DNA from: Oscillatoria sp. FACHB-1407
GTDB taxonomy: Bacteria; Cyanobacteriota; Cyanobacteriia; Elainellales; Elainellaceae
DNA: 64,000 bases
Direction: 5' to 3'
Assembly (NCBI RefSeq): GCF_014697545.1
Contig: NZ_JACJSA010000006.1
Span: 1-64,000 of the forward strand
Shown: positions 1 through 9,491 of the stretch, piece by piece
How positions within the stretch are numbered: position 1 is the stretch's first letter
How the letters are laid out: the number at the start of each line of letters is the position of its first letter
The notes under the pieces: model-generated
Seen by the model: only the letters and a program-made list of their open reading frames with translations
The model's database searches: none
Told to the model about the DNA's origin: nothing
Made by a program: the position numbers and the translations under genes

Positions 1-118
1 TCGGCGTGGCTCAGTCCATCGAGTGGGGGCAATTCCTTCATAGCAAAAGCTTACCATCTTCTGTCAAAGCTGGGCTCAGGTCAACCCAGTTGAGCAATTA
101 CCTTATCCTTTATCCTTC

Positions 119-1090
119 TTAACTGGCCAGATACTCACGAATGTCGGCTCTGCGCTTGCGGAGTTTGGTGAGGGCTTCTCGCTCGATTTGCCGGACACGT
201 TCTCGGCTGATATTGAGGCGATCGCCAATCTTTGCCAGAGTCAGTTGTTGCCCGTCTTCCAGACCAAACCGCAGCGATAACACTTCACGCTGTTGGGGAG
301 TCAGGTCGCCCATCAACTGCTCCAGGTCAGCCCGGAGTGCTGAGTTTGTAGCAAAGTCCTCTGGAGAAGGATTGGTATCTTCCAGCAATTCGCCCAGTTC
401 CGTATCCTGGTTGTCTCCAACTTTGAGGTCAAGGGACAGGGGAACCCGCGCCCGCTCCAGGTATTCCCGGACTTGCTTAGTGGTCAGTTCTAGCTCTTCC
501 GCCAATTCAGAGGCAGTGGCAGCCCGTCCTAATTTTTGAGCCAGTTGCCGCTGCGCCTTTTTAATTTTGTTCAGCTTCTCCGTGATGTGAATGGGCAGGC
601 GGATGGTTCGACCCTTCTCGGCGATCGCTCGCGTAATGGCTTGCCGAATCCACCAATAGGCATAGGTTGAAAACCGATACCCTTTAGTCGGGTCAAACTT
701 CTCAACCCCCCGCTGCATCCCAATCGTTCCTTCCTGGATCAAATCCAACAGGTCAACATTCCGCTTGATATATTTCTTAGCGACAGACACCACCAACCGC
801 AGGTTTGCCTCGACCATCTTGCGCTTGGCAAATTCTCCCTCATCAATTACCTGCTGCAGCTCTGCAACCGACAGGTTCGCCCGCTCTGCCCACTCCTGCA
901 ATTCAGGTTCTCGTCCCAACTGAAGGGTCATTGCCTCTTTGATGTCATACAGCGTGCCCACTCGTTGCACCTGCTTCCCGTAGAGAATCTCTTGCTCGTG
1001 AGTCAACAGTGGAACACGACCAATTTCTTTTAAGTAAGTCCGGACTAAATCGGTTGAGGTTTGAGCCGTTTTCATATCACTAAATATCAA
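119..1090 (-). CDS. Group 2 sigma-70 family RNA polymerase sigma factor
   Basis: A 323-residue sigma-70 factor that directs RNA polymerase to promoters. Visible in order: region 1.2 ([18 protein letters not shown], residues ~18-35), region 2 with the core-binding and -10 recognition segment ([12 protein letters not shown] to [10 protein letters not shown], ~97-152), region 3, and region 4 with the helix-turn-helix ([21 protein letters not shown], near the C-terminus). There is no long acidic region 1.1 insert, and the length fits the non-essential group 2 factors (SigB-E type) of cyanobacteria rather than the primary SigA. Which group 2 factor it is cannot be decided by eye. A second in-frame ATG at 1075 (MKTAQTS) is an equally good start. 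Divergent from the glucan phosphorylase gene across a 660-bp spacer. Group 2 factors usually serve stress, carbon or nitrogen responses (family knowledge). Confidence 0.95.
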   Translation of the reverse strand: MIFSDMKTAQTSTDLVRTYLKEIGRVPLLTHEQEILYGKQVQRVGTLYDIKEAMTLQLGREPELQEWAERANLSVAELQQVIDEGEFAKRKMVEANLRLVVSVAKKYIKRNVDLLDLIQEGTIGMQRGVEKFDPTKGYRFSTYAYWWIRQAITRAIAEKGRTIRLPIHITEKLNKIKKAQRQLAQKLGRAATASELAEELELTTKQVREYLERARVPLSLDLKVGDNQDTELGELLEDTNPSPEDFATNSALRADLEQLMGDLTPQQREVLSLRFGLEDGQQLTLAKIGDRLNISRERVRQIEREALTKLRKRRADIREYLAS

Positions 1091-1754
1091 GTAGCGGGGA
1101 TGAGATTAGAACAATTGTACTAGCGAAGCAGGGAATAAAAAATTGAGCGGAGCTTAAATCTACCCTAGGGAAAGTGAAATAGGGAAAAGATTCACAACTC
1201 AACGAAGTCGAGGCTTAGAAGTAATTTTGTTCCTGATAAGAGACGACATCTGAGCCATCGATAAACTCAGATGGTTATCATTGTTTCTGAGAGAGGCTTC
1301 TGAGAAGGTTTCTAAGGGAGCTTTAACGATGCGTACAACGTGGACTGAATGAGTAGACGGCTGATTGATAATGAGAATCTATTGCTAGACGTTTTATCAC
1401 GGAGATCAGGACTGAAGGTCGATTAGATCGGAAGGCTTAAGCAATTACATTAAAAACTGTAACTTTTATTAAAAATATTAACATACTCCCAATGGGATAG
1501 AAGCCTCTTCTTCATCGAGACTTTCCCTCAGAGTACCCAGAAATCTTTCCAGGTAATGCATCCTGTAAGACAAAATTAGAGAAAACCGAATTCTGAGAGA
1601 AGCGATCGCCTTACCAGGTTCATTAACTTTTTTTAATATTTTGCCCAAAGACTGAGGGGATCAGTCTGGAGACAGTGTTAAGAGCAGGGCATTTAGACAA
1701 AGTTGAGTAGACAATAAGCTCATACTATTGACTTCAATCTTGGTCTTTGACTGC
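1091..1754. other. Divergent intergenic region without a gene
   Basis: No convincing coding frame was found. The region is AT-rich around 1440-1490 and must hold the divergent promoters for the sigma factor and glgP. A hairpin with CATCTGAG/CTCAGATG arms lies at about 1247-1272; it may be a 5' leader structure or terminator, but nothing decides this. Confidence 0.5.
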
Positions 1755-4379
1755 ATGAAGCCTATCCGTACTTTTAATGTCTCTCCGTCTCTGCCTCAAC
1801 GTTTAGAGCCGCTACGGAAGTTAGCCTACAACATCTCCTGGGATTGGAACTTTGAAGCCACTGATCTATTTCGTCGCCTCGATCGAGATCTGTGGGAATC
1901 GAGCCGCTACAACCCAGTGTTGATGTTAGGCACAATCAGCCAGGAACGTTTGCGAGAAGCAGCCGAAGATGAAGGATTTTTGGCACAAATGGATCGTGCT
2001 GCCCGTCAACTCGATGACTATCTACAGGGGCGCACCTGGTTTCGTAAACAACGGGGCACATCTCAGAGCCGTCCAACGGGGTCACAACCTGTCACTGATT
2101 GCTATGCCTACTTTTCTGCTGAGTTTGGGTTGACCTCCTGTTTACCCATCTATTCCGGTGGTTTGGGCGTTCTAGCTGGAGATCACCTCAAATCTGCCAG
2201 CGATCTAGGGTTACCCCTGGTGGGTGTGGGCTTGCTCTATCAGGAGGGGTATTTCGCTCAGTACCTCAATGCCGACGGTTGGCAACAGGAGCGTTATCCC
2301 ATCAACGACTTCTACAACATGCCACTGCACCTAGAGCGCAACCCCGATGGCTCTGAACTGCGGATTTCAGTCGATTACCCTGGTCGAGTAGTTTATGCGC
2401 GGGTCTGGCGGGTGCAAGTAGGAACGGTTCCTCTCTATCTGCTAGATACCAATATTGAGCCCAACGCTCAGTACGACCAGGACATCACCGACCAACTCTA
2501 TGGCGGTGATATCGACCTGCGAATTCATCAGGAAATCATGCTGGGCATTGGCGGTGTGCGCATGTTGCACGCGCTGGGGTTACACCCTACTGCCTATCAC
2601 ATGAATGAGGGACACTCGGCATTTTTGGCACTGGAACGTATCCACATGATGATTCAGGATGGGTTAACGTTTGCCGAAGCTCGCCAGGTTGCTCAAGCAA
2701 GCCAACTATTTACGACTCATACCCCGGTGCCTGCGGGCATTGACCTGTTCCCCGCTGACAAGATCATGTACTATCTGGGCCACTATGCAAACACCTTTGG
2801 GCTGTCGCGGGAAGAGTTTTTGTCCCTCGGACGGGAAAACCCTGGTGATTTGGCGGCTCCCTTCAGTATGGCGATCCTGGCGATTAAGATGGCAAGTTTT
2901 GTCAATGGGGTCAGCAAACTGCATGGAGTGGTTTCTCGCTCGATGTTTAAGTCGCTATGGTCGGGGTTGCCAGTCAATGAAGTTCCAATTACCTCCATCA
3001 CCAACGGGGTTCATGCTCGCAGTTGTGTGGCGAAATCGACCCAGGAATTGTATGACCGTTACCTGGGACCCAGTTGGTATCGTGCTCCGGCGGATGAGCC
3101 CCTGTGGGAGCGGGTAAGCTCTATTCCTGATGAGGAATTGTGGCGAAATCACGAACGCAAGCGATCGGAATTGATTGTGTTTGTCCGGGAACGATTGCAG
3201 AAAAGCTTGCGGGAGCGGGGTGCATCGGTAGGCGAAATTGCCCAGGCACAGGAAGCATTAGACCCCTCTGTGTTAACCATTGGGTTTGCACGGCGGTTTG
3301 CTACTTATAAGCGGGCAACCCTGTTTTTGCGAGACATCGATCGGATTAAGCGGATCTTGCTGGACTTGCATCGCGATCGCATCAAAGGTGGGATGTTGAC
3401 CCCCAAAAAACGCATGGTGCAGTTTGTAATTGCTGGAAAAGCACATCCGAAAGACATACCCGGCAAGGAACTGATCCGCAACATTGTTCATTTCATCCGT
3501 GAGGAGGGGATGCAACACAGTATTGTCTTCATTCCTAACTACGACATCAATGTGGCGCGGTTGATGGTGGCAGGATGCGATGTCTGGCTTAACACCCCCC
3601 GTCGCCCCCGCGAGGCGTCGGGCACCAGTGGCATGAAAGCTGCGATGAATGGCTTGTTAAACTTCAGCGTGCTGGATGGCTGGTGGGATGAGGCTGATTA
3701 TGGCAAAACTGGGTGGGCGATCGGGCATGGCGAAGACTACGATGACCCCGAATATCAAGACAATGTTGAGGCAAATGCCCTCTATGATCTCTTAGAGCAG
3801 GAGATTATTCCTCTGTTTTACAATCGCGACGTGGAGGATTTGCCCCGGGGTTGGATCGCCAAAATGAAGGATGCCATCCGGCTCAACTGCCCTACGTTTA
3901 ATACTGCACGCATGGTGGGCGACTATGCAAAGCGGGCGTACTTCCCGGCAAGCGATCGCTACCGTGAAATGATTGCTGATCAGTACACTCCCGCTAAAGC
4001 TCTCGCCAACTGGAAATCCAATCTGTTCAACCACTGGTTTGATATCCGAATTGAGAGCGTTGATGTCTCTGAGCATCCTGATATTCAAGTCGAGCAGGAG
4101 ATCGCTGTCAAAGCTCGCATCAACCTGGGCAAACTCTCACCCAGTGATGTGCAGGTGGAACTGTTCAAAGGGACTGTGAATGCCAGTGGAGAAATCGCCG
4201 ATGGGTTGCCAGTAGTGATGGACTATCAAGGACAAGATCCACACAATGCGGATATTGGGATCTACACCGTCAATATTGTCTACACCAACAGTGGGTTGCA
4301 GGGTTTGTCCCTGCGGGTGTTGCCGCATCATGAAAATCTCAGCAGCACCTACGAGCCAGGTCTGGTGTTGTGGGCATAA
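1755..4379 (+). CDS. glgP: Alpha-glucan (glycogen/maltodextrin) phosphorylase
   Basis: Phosphorolytic release of glucose-1-phosphate from glycogen or maltodextrin; PLP enzyme of the GT35 family. The N-terminal ~110 residues look like DUF3417 (LRKLAYNISWDWNFEATDLF), which marks the shorter archaeal/bacterial alpha-glucan phosphorylase class. The PLP/active-site region reads EASGTSGMKAAMNG followed by LLNFSVLDGWWDE near residue 620. Length (874 residues) fits this class. I place the start at ATG 1755 (MKPIRTFNVS), where family similarity begins; the frame is open to ATG 1728, which would add nine residues. With the debranching enzyme at 27140 it provides the two main activities of glycogen mobilisation, although the genes are not linked. 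A weak GC hairpin at 4382-4412 follows the stop and may end transcription. Confidence 0.95.
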   Translation: MKPIRTFNVSPSLPQRLEPLRKLAYNISWDWNFEATDLFRRLDRDLWESSRYNPVLMLGTISQERLREAAEDEGFLAQMDRAARQLDDYLQGRTWFRKQRGTSQSRPTGSQPVTDCYAYFSAEFGLTSCLPIYSGGLGVLAGDHLKSASDLGLPLVGVGLLYQEGYFAQYLNADGWQQERYPINDFYNMPLHLERNPDGSELRISVDYPGRVVYARVWRVQVGTVPLYLLDTNIEPNAQYDQDITDQLYGGDIDLRIHQEIMLGIGGVRMLHALGLHPTAYHMNEGHSAFLALERIHMMIQDGLTFAEARQVAQASQLFTTHTPVPAGIDLFPADKIMYYLGHYANTFGLSREEFLSLGRENPGDLAAPFSMAILAIKMASFVNGVSKLHGVVSRSMFKSLWSGLPVNEVPITSITNGVHARSCVAKSTQELYDRYLGPSWYRAPADEPLWERVSSIPDEELWRNHERKRSELIVFVRERLQKSLRERGASVGEIAQAQEALDPSVLTIGFARRFATYKRATLFLRDIDRIKRILLDLHRDRIKGGMLTPKKRMVQFVIAGKAHPKDIPGKELIRNIVHFIREEGMQHSIVFIPNYDINVARLMVAGCDVWLNTPRRPREASGTSGMKAAMNGLLNFSVLDGWWDEADYGKTGWAIGHGEDYDDPEYQDNVEANALYDLLEQEIIPLFYNRDVEDLPRGWIAKMKDAIRLNCPTFNTARMVGDYAKRAYFPASDRYREMIADQYTPAKALANWKSNLFNHWFDIRIESVDVSEHPDIQVEQEIAVKARINLGKLSPSDVQVELFKGTVNASGEIADGLPVVMDYQGQDPHNADIGIYTVNIVYTNSGLQGLSLRVLPHHENLSSTYEPGLVLWA

Positions 4380-4598
4380 CGAGGCAGGGGGTAACTTAAA
4401 CTGCCCCCTCCCTTGAATAAAAAAGCTGAAAGGCTTAATCTTCCATTGGAAGCCTGTGTTCCTAATGTTGAGTAACCCAAGATCAACCGTTAAGACGGTT
4501 GGAATGAAGGAGCGTTGGGGGCGTTGCCTCTAACCGGGGGTTTCACAGAACATTACATCTTATATTGCTACCCAATTCTTAGTACCCAACTCAAAACC

Positions 4599-4988
4599 AT
4601 GAATTCTGACACGCTGATTCAACTGTTGCAAAAGGGGTTTCGTGTAACGCTAGGAGCAACCGCATCACTTCTGGAAATCCTGCAAGATCCCCAGCGTCGT
4701 GATGAAAACCTCGATCGCCTGAGAACAGATCTGGCAGAGTTGGCAGAAGAGTGGGCAGCTAAAGGCGAAATGACAGAGCAAGAAGCCCGCAATTTTGTCG
4801 AAACTATCCTGACTCAGCAGACAGGTCGCAGTCCATCGGAGTCTACGACTAGCACTACTAGCTCTACGGCAACTGTCACACCCCCGACCACAACCAGTCC
4901 TGAGGTGCAAACCGATGTCCAGGAGCTAACCGCTCAAATTGCTGCTATTCGAGCAGAGTTAGAGCGTTTGCGGCAACAAGATTCTTAG
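4599..4988 (+). CDS. Conserved cyanobacterial phasin-like protein
   Basis: A 129-residue protein with a helical first half (residues 1-75: TLIQLLQKGFRVTLGATA, then LEILQDPQRRDENLDRLRTDL and EEWAAKGEMTEQEARNFVETIL), a Ser/Thr/Pro-rich linker (~77-105), and a final coiled-coil-like helix (VQELTAQIAAIRAELERLRQQ). Helix-linker-helix architecture with a short leucine-rich coil resembles phasin-superfamily proteins, some of which bind polyhydroxyalkanoate granules or oligomerise. No granule genes are nearby, so that role is not supported here. Start: ATG 4599 is used because the upstream in-frame extension to 4515 is not protein-like. Stands alone between glgP and the dioxygenase. Confidence 0.7.
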   Translation: MNSDTLIQLLQKGFRVTLGATASLLEILQDPQRRDENLDRLRTDLAELAEEWAAKGEMTEQEARNFVETILTQQTGRSPSESTTSTTSSTATVTPPTTTSPEVQTDVQELTAQIAAIRAELERLRQQDS

Positions 4989-5206
4989 CCTACTTCAGGC
5001 GGTTGGCTTCGCTCTATTTCTGATGCGGTCTGTACCCATTCCTGCGGTTTCAGATCGATGGAACCGTGTGTCCGAAAACTCACCCTGTTGGCGATCGCCC
5101 CTTGATGTAGTTGTCGAGCCAACATAATTCAGTATTTGAAGTTGTATGGCGACGGCTTTATGCAAAAGATAAGCTGAGATATCCACAATGGCTAAACAGC
5201 TTTTCG

Positions 5207-6226
5207 ATGAGAGCTATGCAACCAATTCTGACCCAACCTTCTACCAACATTGTACAGACCATTGATTGCCGTGGGCTGGATGAAACCATCCTGCACTTGT
5301 TTCTGGCACCTGGTCCTAACCCCTACACTGATACCGAAGAGTTTTTGTTTGATTGTGAGATGCGGGCCGACGAGATGCCGCGTCCTGTGCGCCGAGCTCT
5401 GCTAGAGTTTCAAGTTCGCTCTAATACTGAAGGCATTTTACTGTTGCAGGGGTTACCCATCGACCCGGGGCTTTATTACGTCCATACACCGCTTGATGCT
5501 CAGCGATCAACCGAAAAAACGACCTACGTTAGTGAGCGGTGTTTGGCAATGATTGGTAGCCGTCTGGGGCATCTGGTGTCTTACATCCAGGAAAAGAACG
5601 GCGATCTATTTCAAAATCTCGCCCCGGTTAAAGGGAGTGAACAGATCCAATCCTCTAGCGGTTCCAAATCCCGCTTACAGTTTCATCGGGAAACCGTCTT
5701 TCACCCCTATCCCCCTGAGTTTTTGCTGTTATTTTGTCTCCGCCCCGATCACGATCGCATCGCTGAGACAACCTACGCCAGCATCTCCCATGCCCTACCG
5801 CTGTTGACCCCAGAACACCGTGATCTGCTGTTTCAACCGCTCTATCGCACGGGCATCGACTACTCATTTGGCAACCTTCAGCAGAAACAAGACTCTGGAA
5901 CCGTTTTGCCAGTGCTCTATGGCAATCGCCATGACCCCTTCTTGAACTACGACGAAGACTTGATGACTGCCCTGACTCCCGAAGCCGAGGCAGCCTTGGA
6001 AGCCTTAAAGGAAGCGATCGCCTCTGTTTATCGTGGAGTGAAATTGAATGTGGGTGACCTGCTGTGCATCGACAATCGCCGCACTGTTCATGGGCGATCG
6101 TCATTTACGCCTCGTTATGATGGCTTTGATCGGTGGTTGCAGCGATCGTTTGTAGTGCGCGACTTGGGGCTATCAGCAGTCGATCGCCAACCTGGAGAGC
6201 GCATTATTCGTACCACTTTTGCTTAA
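5207..6226 (+). CDS. Fe(II)/2-oxoglutarate dioxygenase, AsnO/VioC/clavaminate synthase-like
   Basis: Probable non-haem iron oxygenase of the TauD/clavaminate synthase fold that hydroxylates a free or carrier-bound amino acid. The iron triad is visible as HRE (HxE at about residues 160-162, in the context FHRETVFHPYPPEFLLLFCLR, the form typical of arginine/asparagine beta-hydroxylases VioC/AsnO) and a distal His at ~295 (RRTVHGRSSFTPR), with the 2-oxoglutarate Arg a few residues later. Length, 339 residues, fits. Start is uncertain: ATG 5207 or 5216 are both plausible; the open frame reaches 5111 but that part is not conserved-looking. No NRPS or siderophore genes flank it, so the substrate is unknown. 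Confidence 0.8.
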   Translation: MRAMQPILTQPSTNIVQTIDCRGLDETILHLFLAPGPNPYTDTEEFLFDCEMRADEMPRPVRRALLEFQVRSNTEGILLLQGLPIDPGLYYVHTPLDAQRSTEKTTYVSERCLAMIGSRLGHLVSYIQEKNGDLFQNLAPVKGSEQIQSSSGSKSRLQFHRETVFHPYPPEFLLLFCLRPDHDRIAETTYASISHALPLLTPEHRDLLFQPLYRTGIDYSFGNLQQKQDSGTVLPVLYGNRHDPFLNYDEDLMTALTPEAEAALEALKEAIASVYRGVKLNVGDLLCIDNRRTVHGRSSFTPRYDGFDRWLQRSFVVRDLGLSAVDRQPGERIIRTTFA

Positions 6227-6346
6227 ATTAGATGCGTCTTATTGAACCCCCGACTGTCGCCATTCCCTCTAACAAGGAGAACCACAGGGGATACTTGATT
6301 TAACGCATCCTCCCATTTGATTGGTCTTACCCGAATTGACGCTGAA

Positions 6347-7279
6347 CTAGCGTTTCTTAGCAAATAACCCAAAGAATCTGCTTGCTTTTGACTCCCCACG
6401 CTTGCCATTACTGCTATTACTGCCGTTGCTGCCGTTCGTAGATTGCTTCAAATCAATCTTGAGCTTTTGAGCATACTCCAGAGCAAGCGGATCTTTGGGA
6501 TTGAGTTTCAATGCCTGCTTAAAATGAACGGTTGCCATTCCGGGTAGATTTTGCATTAAGTAGGCCTTGGCTAGCAGTGCGTGAAATTCGCTGCGATCAG
6601 ATTGAATTCGCAACGCATCTCGTAACTCTTGCACGGCTAGCGACCAGTTTGATTTCTTCATATACTCCTGCGCCCGTTGGTAGTGCCGTTCCGCATAATT
6701 GACAGGCGGAGCAGTGACACCGTTATTGGACTGCCTCAGATCAAACTCAATGGGTCTGGCTTCCTCAACTGGAATGATGCCGCTCCGTTTTTCACGGATC
6801 AACGGCTCACCCATTTTGACTCGCAGATAAATTAGATTCAGCTCACCTAGCTCGTCCGTGATTTGCTCAAACCGCTCAAGTTGCTGATATTGCAACTCTG
6901 CCAGATGGCTGACTGCCTGCTCATAGATGATGTCAACCGACTGAAGAGGAGTCTTGAGGAGTTGACGAGCGACATCCCCTTTTGGCAGAGGTATCTCATC
7001 TCGACTCATGCGACGCACTCTAAAGCGCAACATCGCAATGACATCTTTTCTATCGTTTTCCTGCTTCAGTTTTTGATAGGCAGGGTTCACTAAACGAGCA
7101 AAGATTTGAGTTGCGACTTCTGAATCCGTTGTAAACCGATCGGGGTGAAGGAGTTTTGCAACTGAACGATAACGCTTGAGAACACGACTACCGTCAGCCG
7201 ACACAGACGCACCTAACACAGCATAGGGATCTTCAGTAAATTTCCTTAGCCAGTCGGGAGAGAATGTAATCTGTGACAT
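6347..7279 (-). CDS. J-domain and TPR protein
   Basis: A 310-residue co-chaperone-like protein. An N-terminal J domain (~15-75) contains the HPD signature (KLLHPDRF) needed to stimulate DnaK ATPase. The middle (~80-165) is helical and unassigned. TPR-like repeats follow (~195-275; YAERHYQRAQEYMKKSNWSLAVQELRDAL, then HALLAKAYLMQNLPGMATVHFKQALKLNP). The tail is a low-complexity NGSNGSNSSNG linker ending in a basic FFGLFAKKR. It lacks the Gly/Phe and zinc-finger regions of classic DnaJ, so it is a specialised J-protein. Monocistronic; a 1-kb AT-rich non-coding stretch lies upstream. Confidence 0.85.
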   Translation of the reverse strand: MSQITFSPDWLRKFTEDPYAVLGASVSADGSRVLKRYRSVAKLLHPDRFTTDSEVATQIFARLVNPAYQKLKQENDRKDVIAMLRFRVRRMSRDEIPLPKGDVARQLLKTPLQSVDIIYEQAVSHLAELQYQQLERFEQITDELGELNLIYLRVKMGEPLIREKRSGIIPVEEARPIEFDLRQSNNGVTAPPVNYAERHYQRAQEYMKKSNWSLAVQELRDALRIQSDRSEFHALLAKAYLMQNLPGMATVHFKQALKLNPKDPLALEYAQKLKIDLKQSTNGSNGSNSSNGKRGESKASRFFGLFAKKR

Positions 7280-8301
7280 CAGTAATTAATTTTATAAATT
7301 AATAGTCGTATTAATGTGGAGTATACAAAATCACTCTGGGTTGAACTCAATACCCCATAGTACGTATATTTGAGCGGCGCGAAGAATCGCCCTTGGCGAA
7401 TCAATCGCTTCATGCTGCTCCGTCTTTAATGTCCAACTTTATATTGTAACCGTTGGTTTATGAAGATTTGTGCCGAGTAAAACAGAGAGACGTAGAGATA
7501 CGGATAAGTTAATCAACGCTTAGTCTGGAGAGGTAGATTTAACGAATTTCAGAGAACTTGCGGTTTGATAAAAGCTCTATGAAAACCAGTGGCTACAAGG
7601 ACAGACATCTAAACCATAGAAATATCAATACATTTGGTAAGAGATTCTCTATGCTAATCACAATTTTAATGAATCACTTTTGCCTCAACGGTAGATAACC
7701 GTTTTGCTGTGTGAAGTTGAGATGTACGGCGTTGAATACCTCTTCAGAATCTATCCAGGAATCTAACGAGATTCCGGGTAAAACCTCCTCTAATCACCGT
7801 TAAGTTACATTTGCTACGTCGTAATTAATCGGGAGTGGCTAATACAGGAATTCAACATTACTGAATTACTACCTTTGTGTTATTTTACTGCGTTTAAGAA
7901 CACCTGGCATACGGATTTAAAAGCAAATAGAACTGTGGCGTTCCAGACTTCATCGTTACAAATCTTTGAGCGATTTCTATAGAAAGTTGCTTGTGATCGT
8001 TTCAGTTCGACTCAACCGCCCCAGGTCAAATCTGAATCGATATGATTAGAAGAAGAAAAATCTCCAATTGAGTTAGTCCTATAGCTATTCCGACTGAAAT
8101 ATAAACGGGGTGCAGGGGTAGAACCCTGAGTTGGGGTAAAACTCTACCCTCTCCTTGTTCTCAAACAATTTGTAAATACCCTAGATATTTCTCAATACTT
8201 ATCCTGGGTTTCAGGTTATGCATTGAGACAGTGTTCTTTATTGACTGGTCTTGTTATTCGGTTTCTCCTGTTATTCTTCAGATCTGCCCTTGCTCTACGT
8301 C
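7280..8301. other. Long AT-rich intergenic region
   Basis: About one kilobase without a convincing gene on either strand. It must contain the promoters of the J-domain gene (leftward) and the TM2 gene (rightward). One hairpin is visible near the right end: GGGTAGA (from ~8116) pairing with TCTACCC (to ~8152). No tRNA or recognisable structured RNA was found by eye. Confidence 0.5.
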
Positions 8302-8694
8302 ATGTTAGCCAAGCCTAAAACCAAAAAAGTCGCTGTTTTGTTGGCGTTCCTTAGTGTGATCACTCCGATCTCAGGGCTCCACAAGTTCTACTTAAAACAA
8401 CCAGTTTGGGGTATTTTCTATCTATTACTGGGGTTTACTCCAATTCCTAAAATTGCGAGCATTATTGAGGGGATTTGGTATCTGACCCAAGACCAGCAGG
8501 AGTTTGACACCAACTTCAATGCAGGTCAGGTCTTGCAACCTGCTTCAACCCCAGCAACAGCAGCCGTTGACCCAGTTCAGGTGAGTGCGATCGCTGATGC
8601 CCTCCGTCAACTTGACACGCTGCGCCAAGATGGGTTGATTTCAGAATATGAGTTTGAGCAAAAACGCCGTCAACTCTTAGATCGCATTGGTTAA
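8302..8694 (+). CDS. TM2 domain protein with C-terminal SHOCT motif
   Basis: A small membrane protein of 130 residues. Residues ~6-70 form a TM2 domain: two hydrophobic helices joined by a short turn (KKVAVLLAFLSVITPISGLHKFYLKQ, then GIFYLLLGFTPIPKIASIIEGIWYL). A flexible Pro/Ala linker follows, then a short oligomerisation-type SHOCT motif (IADALRQLDTLRQDGLISEYEFEQKRRQLL). The role of such proteins in bacteria is not established. Start ATG 8302 puts the first helix at the N-terminus; the upstream frame to 8251 is not conserved-looking. It is followed after 13 bp by the helix-hairpin-helix gene and probably forms an operon with it. Confidence 0.8.
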   Translation: MLAKPKTKKVAVLLAFLSVITPISGLHKFYLKQPVWGIFYLLLGFTPIPKIASIIEGIWYLTQDQQEFDTNFNAGQVLQPASTPATAAVDPVQVSAIADALRQLDTLRQDGLISEYEFEQKRRQLLDRIG

Positions 8695-8707
8695 TCGAGG
8701 AAGTGTT

Positions 8708-9262
8708 ATGTTGTCGTGGCTGACATCGCTAACCCGTTTAGGTTCTGAAGCTAAAGCTCAGTTCAATCCCTTGCGATCGCGTCTACTCAATGACCCGTAC
8801 TACCGTTTTCAATCCCTCGAAGAGGTTCAGGTAGCGTCTGAGTTAGGAGTTCAAATTGATGTCAATCGCGCCGATATAGATGATTGGTTGCGTCTACCCG
8901 GAGTCTCTATCCACCAAGCTCGCACCTTGGTCGCATTAACTCAAACTGGGGTGCTATTTCACTGCTTAGACGATGTAGCTGCTGCGCTCAATCTACCAGT
9001 CCATCGTCTGAAGCCGTTTGAACCCGTTCTGGCATTTCGATATTACGACGCTGAGAGTATTGAAACGATTCAGCGCACAAACCCCAACACCGCCTCCGTT
9101 GAGGCGTTAGTGCGAGTACCTGCGATCGACTTATTTCTCGCTAGAGCGATCGTCCAACATCGGCAAACCTACGGGGCTTATCGCAACCTGGCGGATCTAC
9201 AACAGCGACTGTCACTAACAACCCAACTGACAACCGATCTGGTGCATTATCTGTACTTTTAG
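8708..9262 (+). CDS. Helix-hairpin-helix (ComEA-like) DNA-binding domain protein
   Basis: A 184-residue protein with two helix-hairpin-helix units: VQIDVNRADIDDWLRLPGVSIHQARTLV (~50-80) and NPNTASVEALVRVPAIDLFLARAIVQHR (~125-155), the second followed by YRNLADLQQRLSL as in ComEA. This module binds DNA non-specifically. No signal peptide or membrane anchor is seen, so a direct role in DNA uptake is only a possibility. ATG 8708 is chosen because a clear ribosome binding site (GAGGAAG, 8697-8703) precedes it. Co-directional with the TM2 gene 13 bp upstream. Confidence 0.8.
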   Translation: MLSWLTSLTRLGSEAKAQFNPLRSRLLNDPYYRFQSLEEVQVASELGVQIDVNRADIDDWLRLPGVSIHQARTLVALTQTGVLFHCLDDVAAALNLPVHRLKPFEPVLAFRYYDAESIETIQRTNPNTASVEALVRVPAIDLFLARAIVQHRQTYGAYRNLADLQQRLSLTTQLTTDLVHYLYF

Positions 9263-9371
9263 AGTCAGAAGCAAAAATCATTGTTGCGATCGATTAGCAT
9301 GAACCCCTCACCTCTACGGGGTTAACTGCACTGCACCTGATTTTGATAGCCAATCAATCTGTAGCGATACC

Positions 9372-9455
9372 CGCTTGGGTGATGTACAGGATGTGGCTTT
9401 GCCCGCGGCTAGGGGTTCTATCCCTTCACCCGTCCTAACCAACTTCTCAGTTGCT
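9372..9455 (+). repeat. Partial copy of hairpin repeat family D3
   Basis: The right half of the family seen complete at 29186 and 38499: a CCTAACCAAC-like stretch followed by TCAGTTGCT at 9447-9455. The left arm (AGCAACTG) is absent or degenerate. Lies downstream of both the HhH gene and lepB, which converge here. Confidence 0.55.
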
Positions 9456-9491
9456 CTGTCAGCTCAAAACGTTGCTATCAAGCATCCGTCT

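Noticed and set aside
1-41. Possible N-terminus of a leftward gene (M-K-E-L-P-P-L-D-G-L-S-H-A)
   Set aside because: Only 13 codons before the edge and no convincing ribosome binding site; cannot be supported.
141-539. Long plus-strand frame opposite the sigma factor gene
   Set aside because: Serine/arginine-rich translation typical of an antisense shadow of a conserved gene.
4382-4412. GC hairpin after glgP
   Set aside because: Stem is only five to six perfect pairs and the T run is absent; mentioned under glgP but not called as a terminator.
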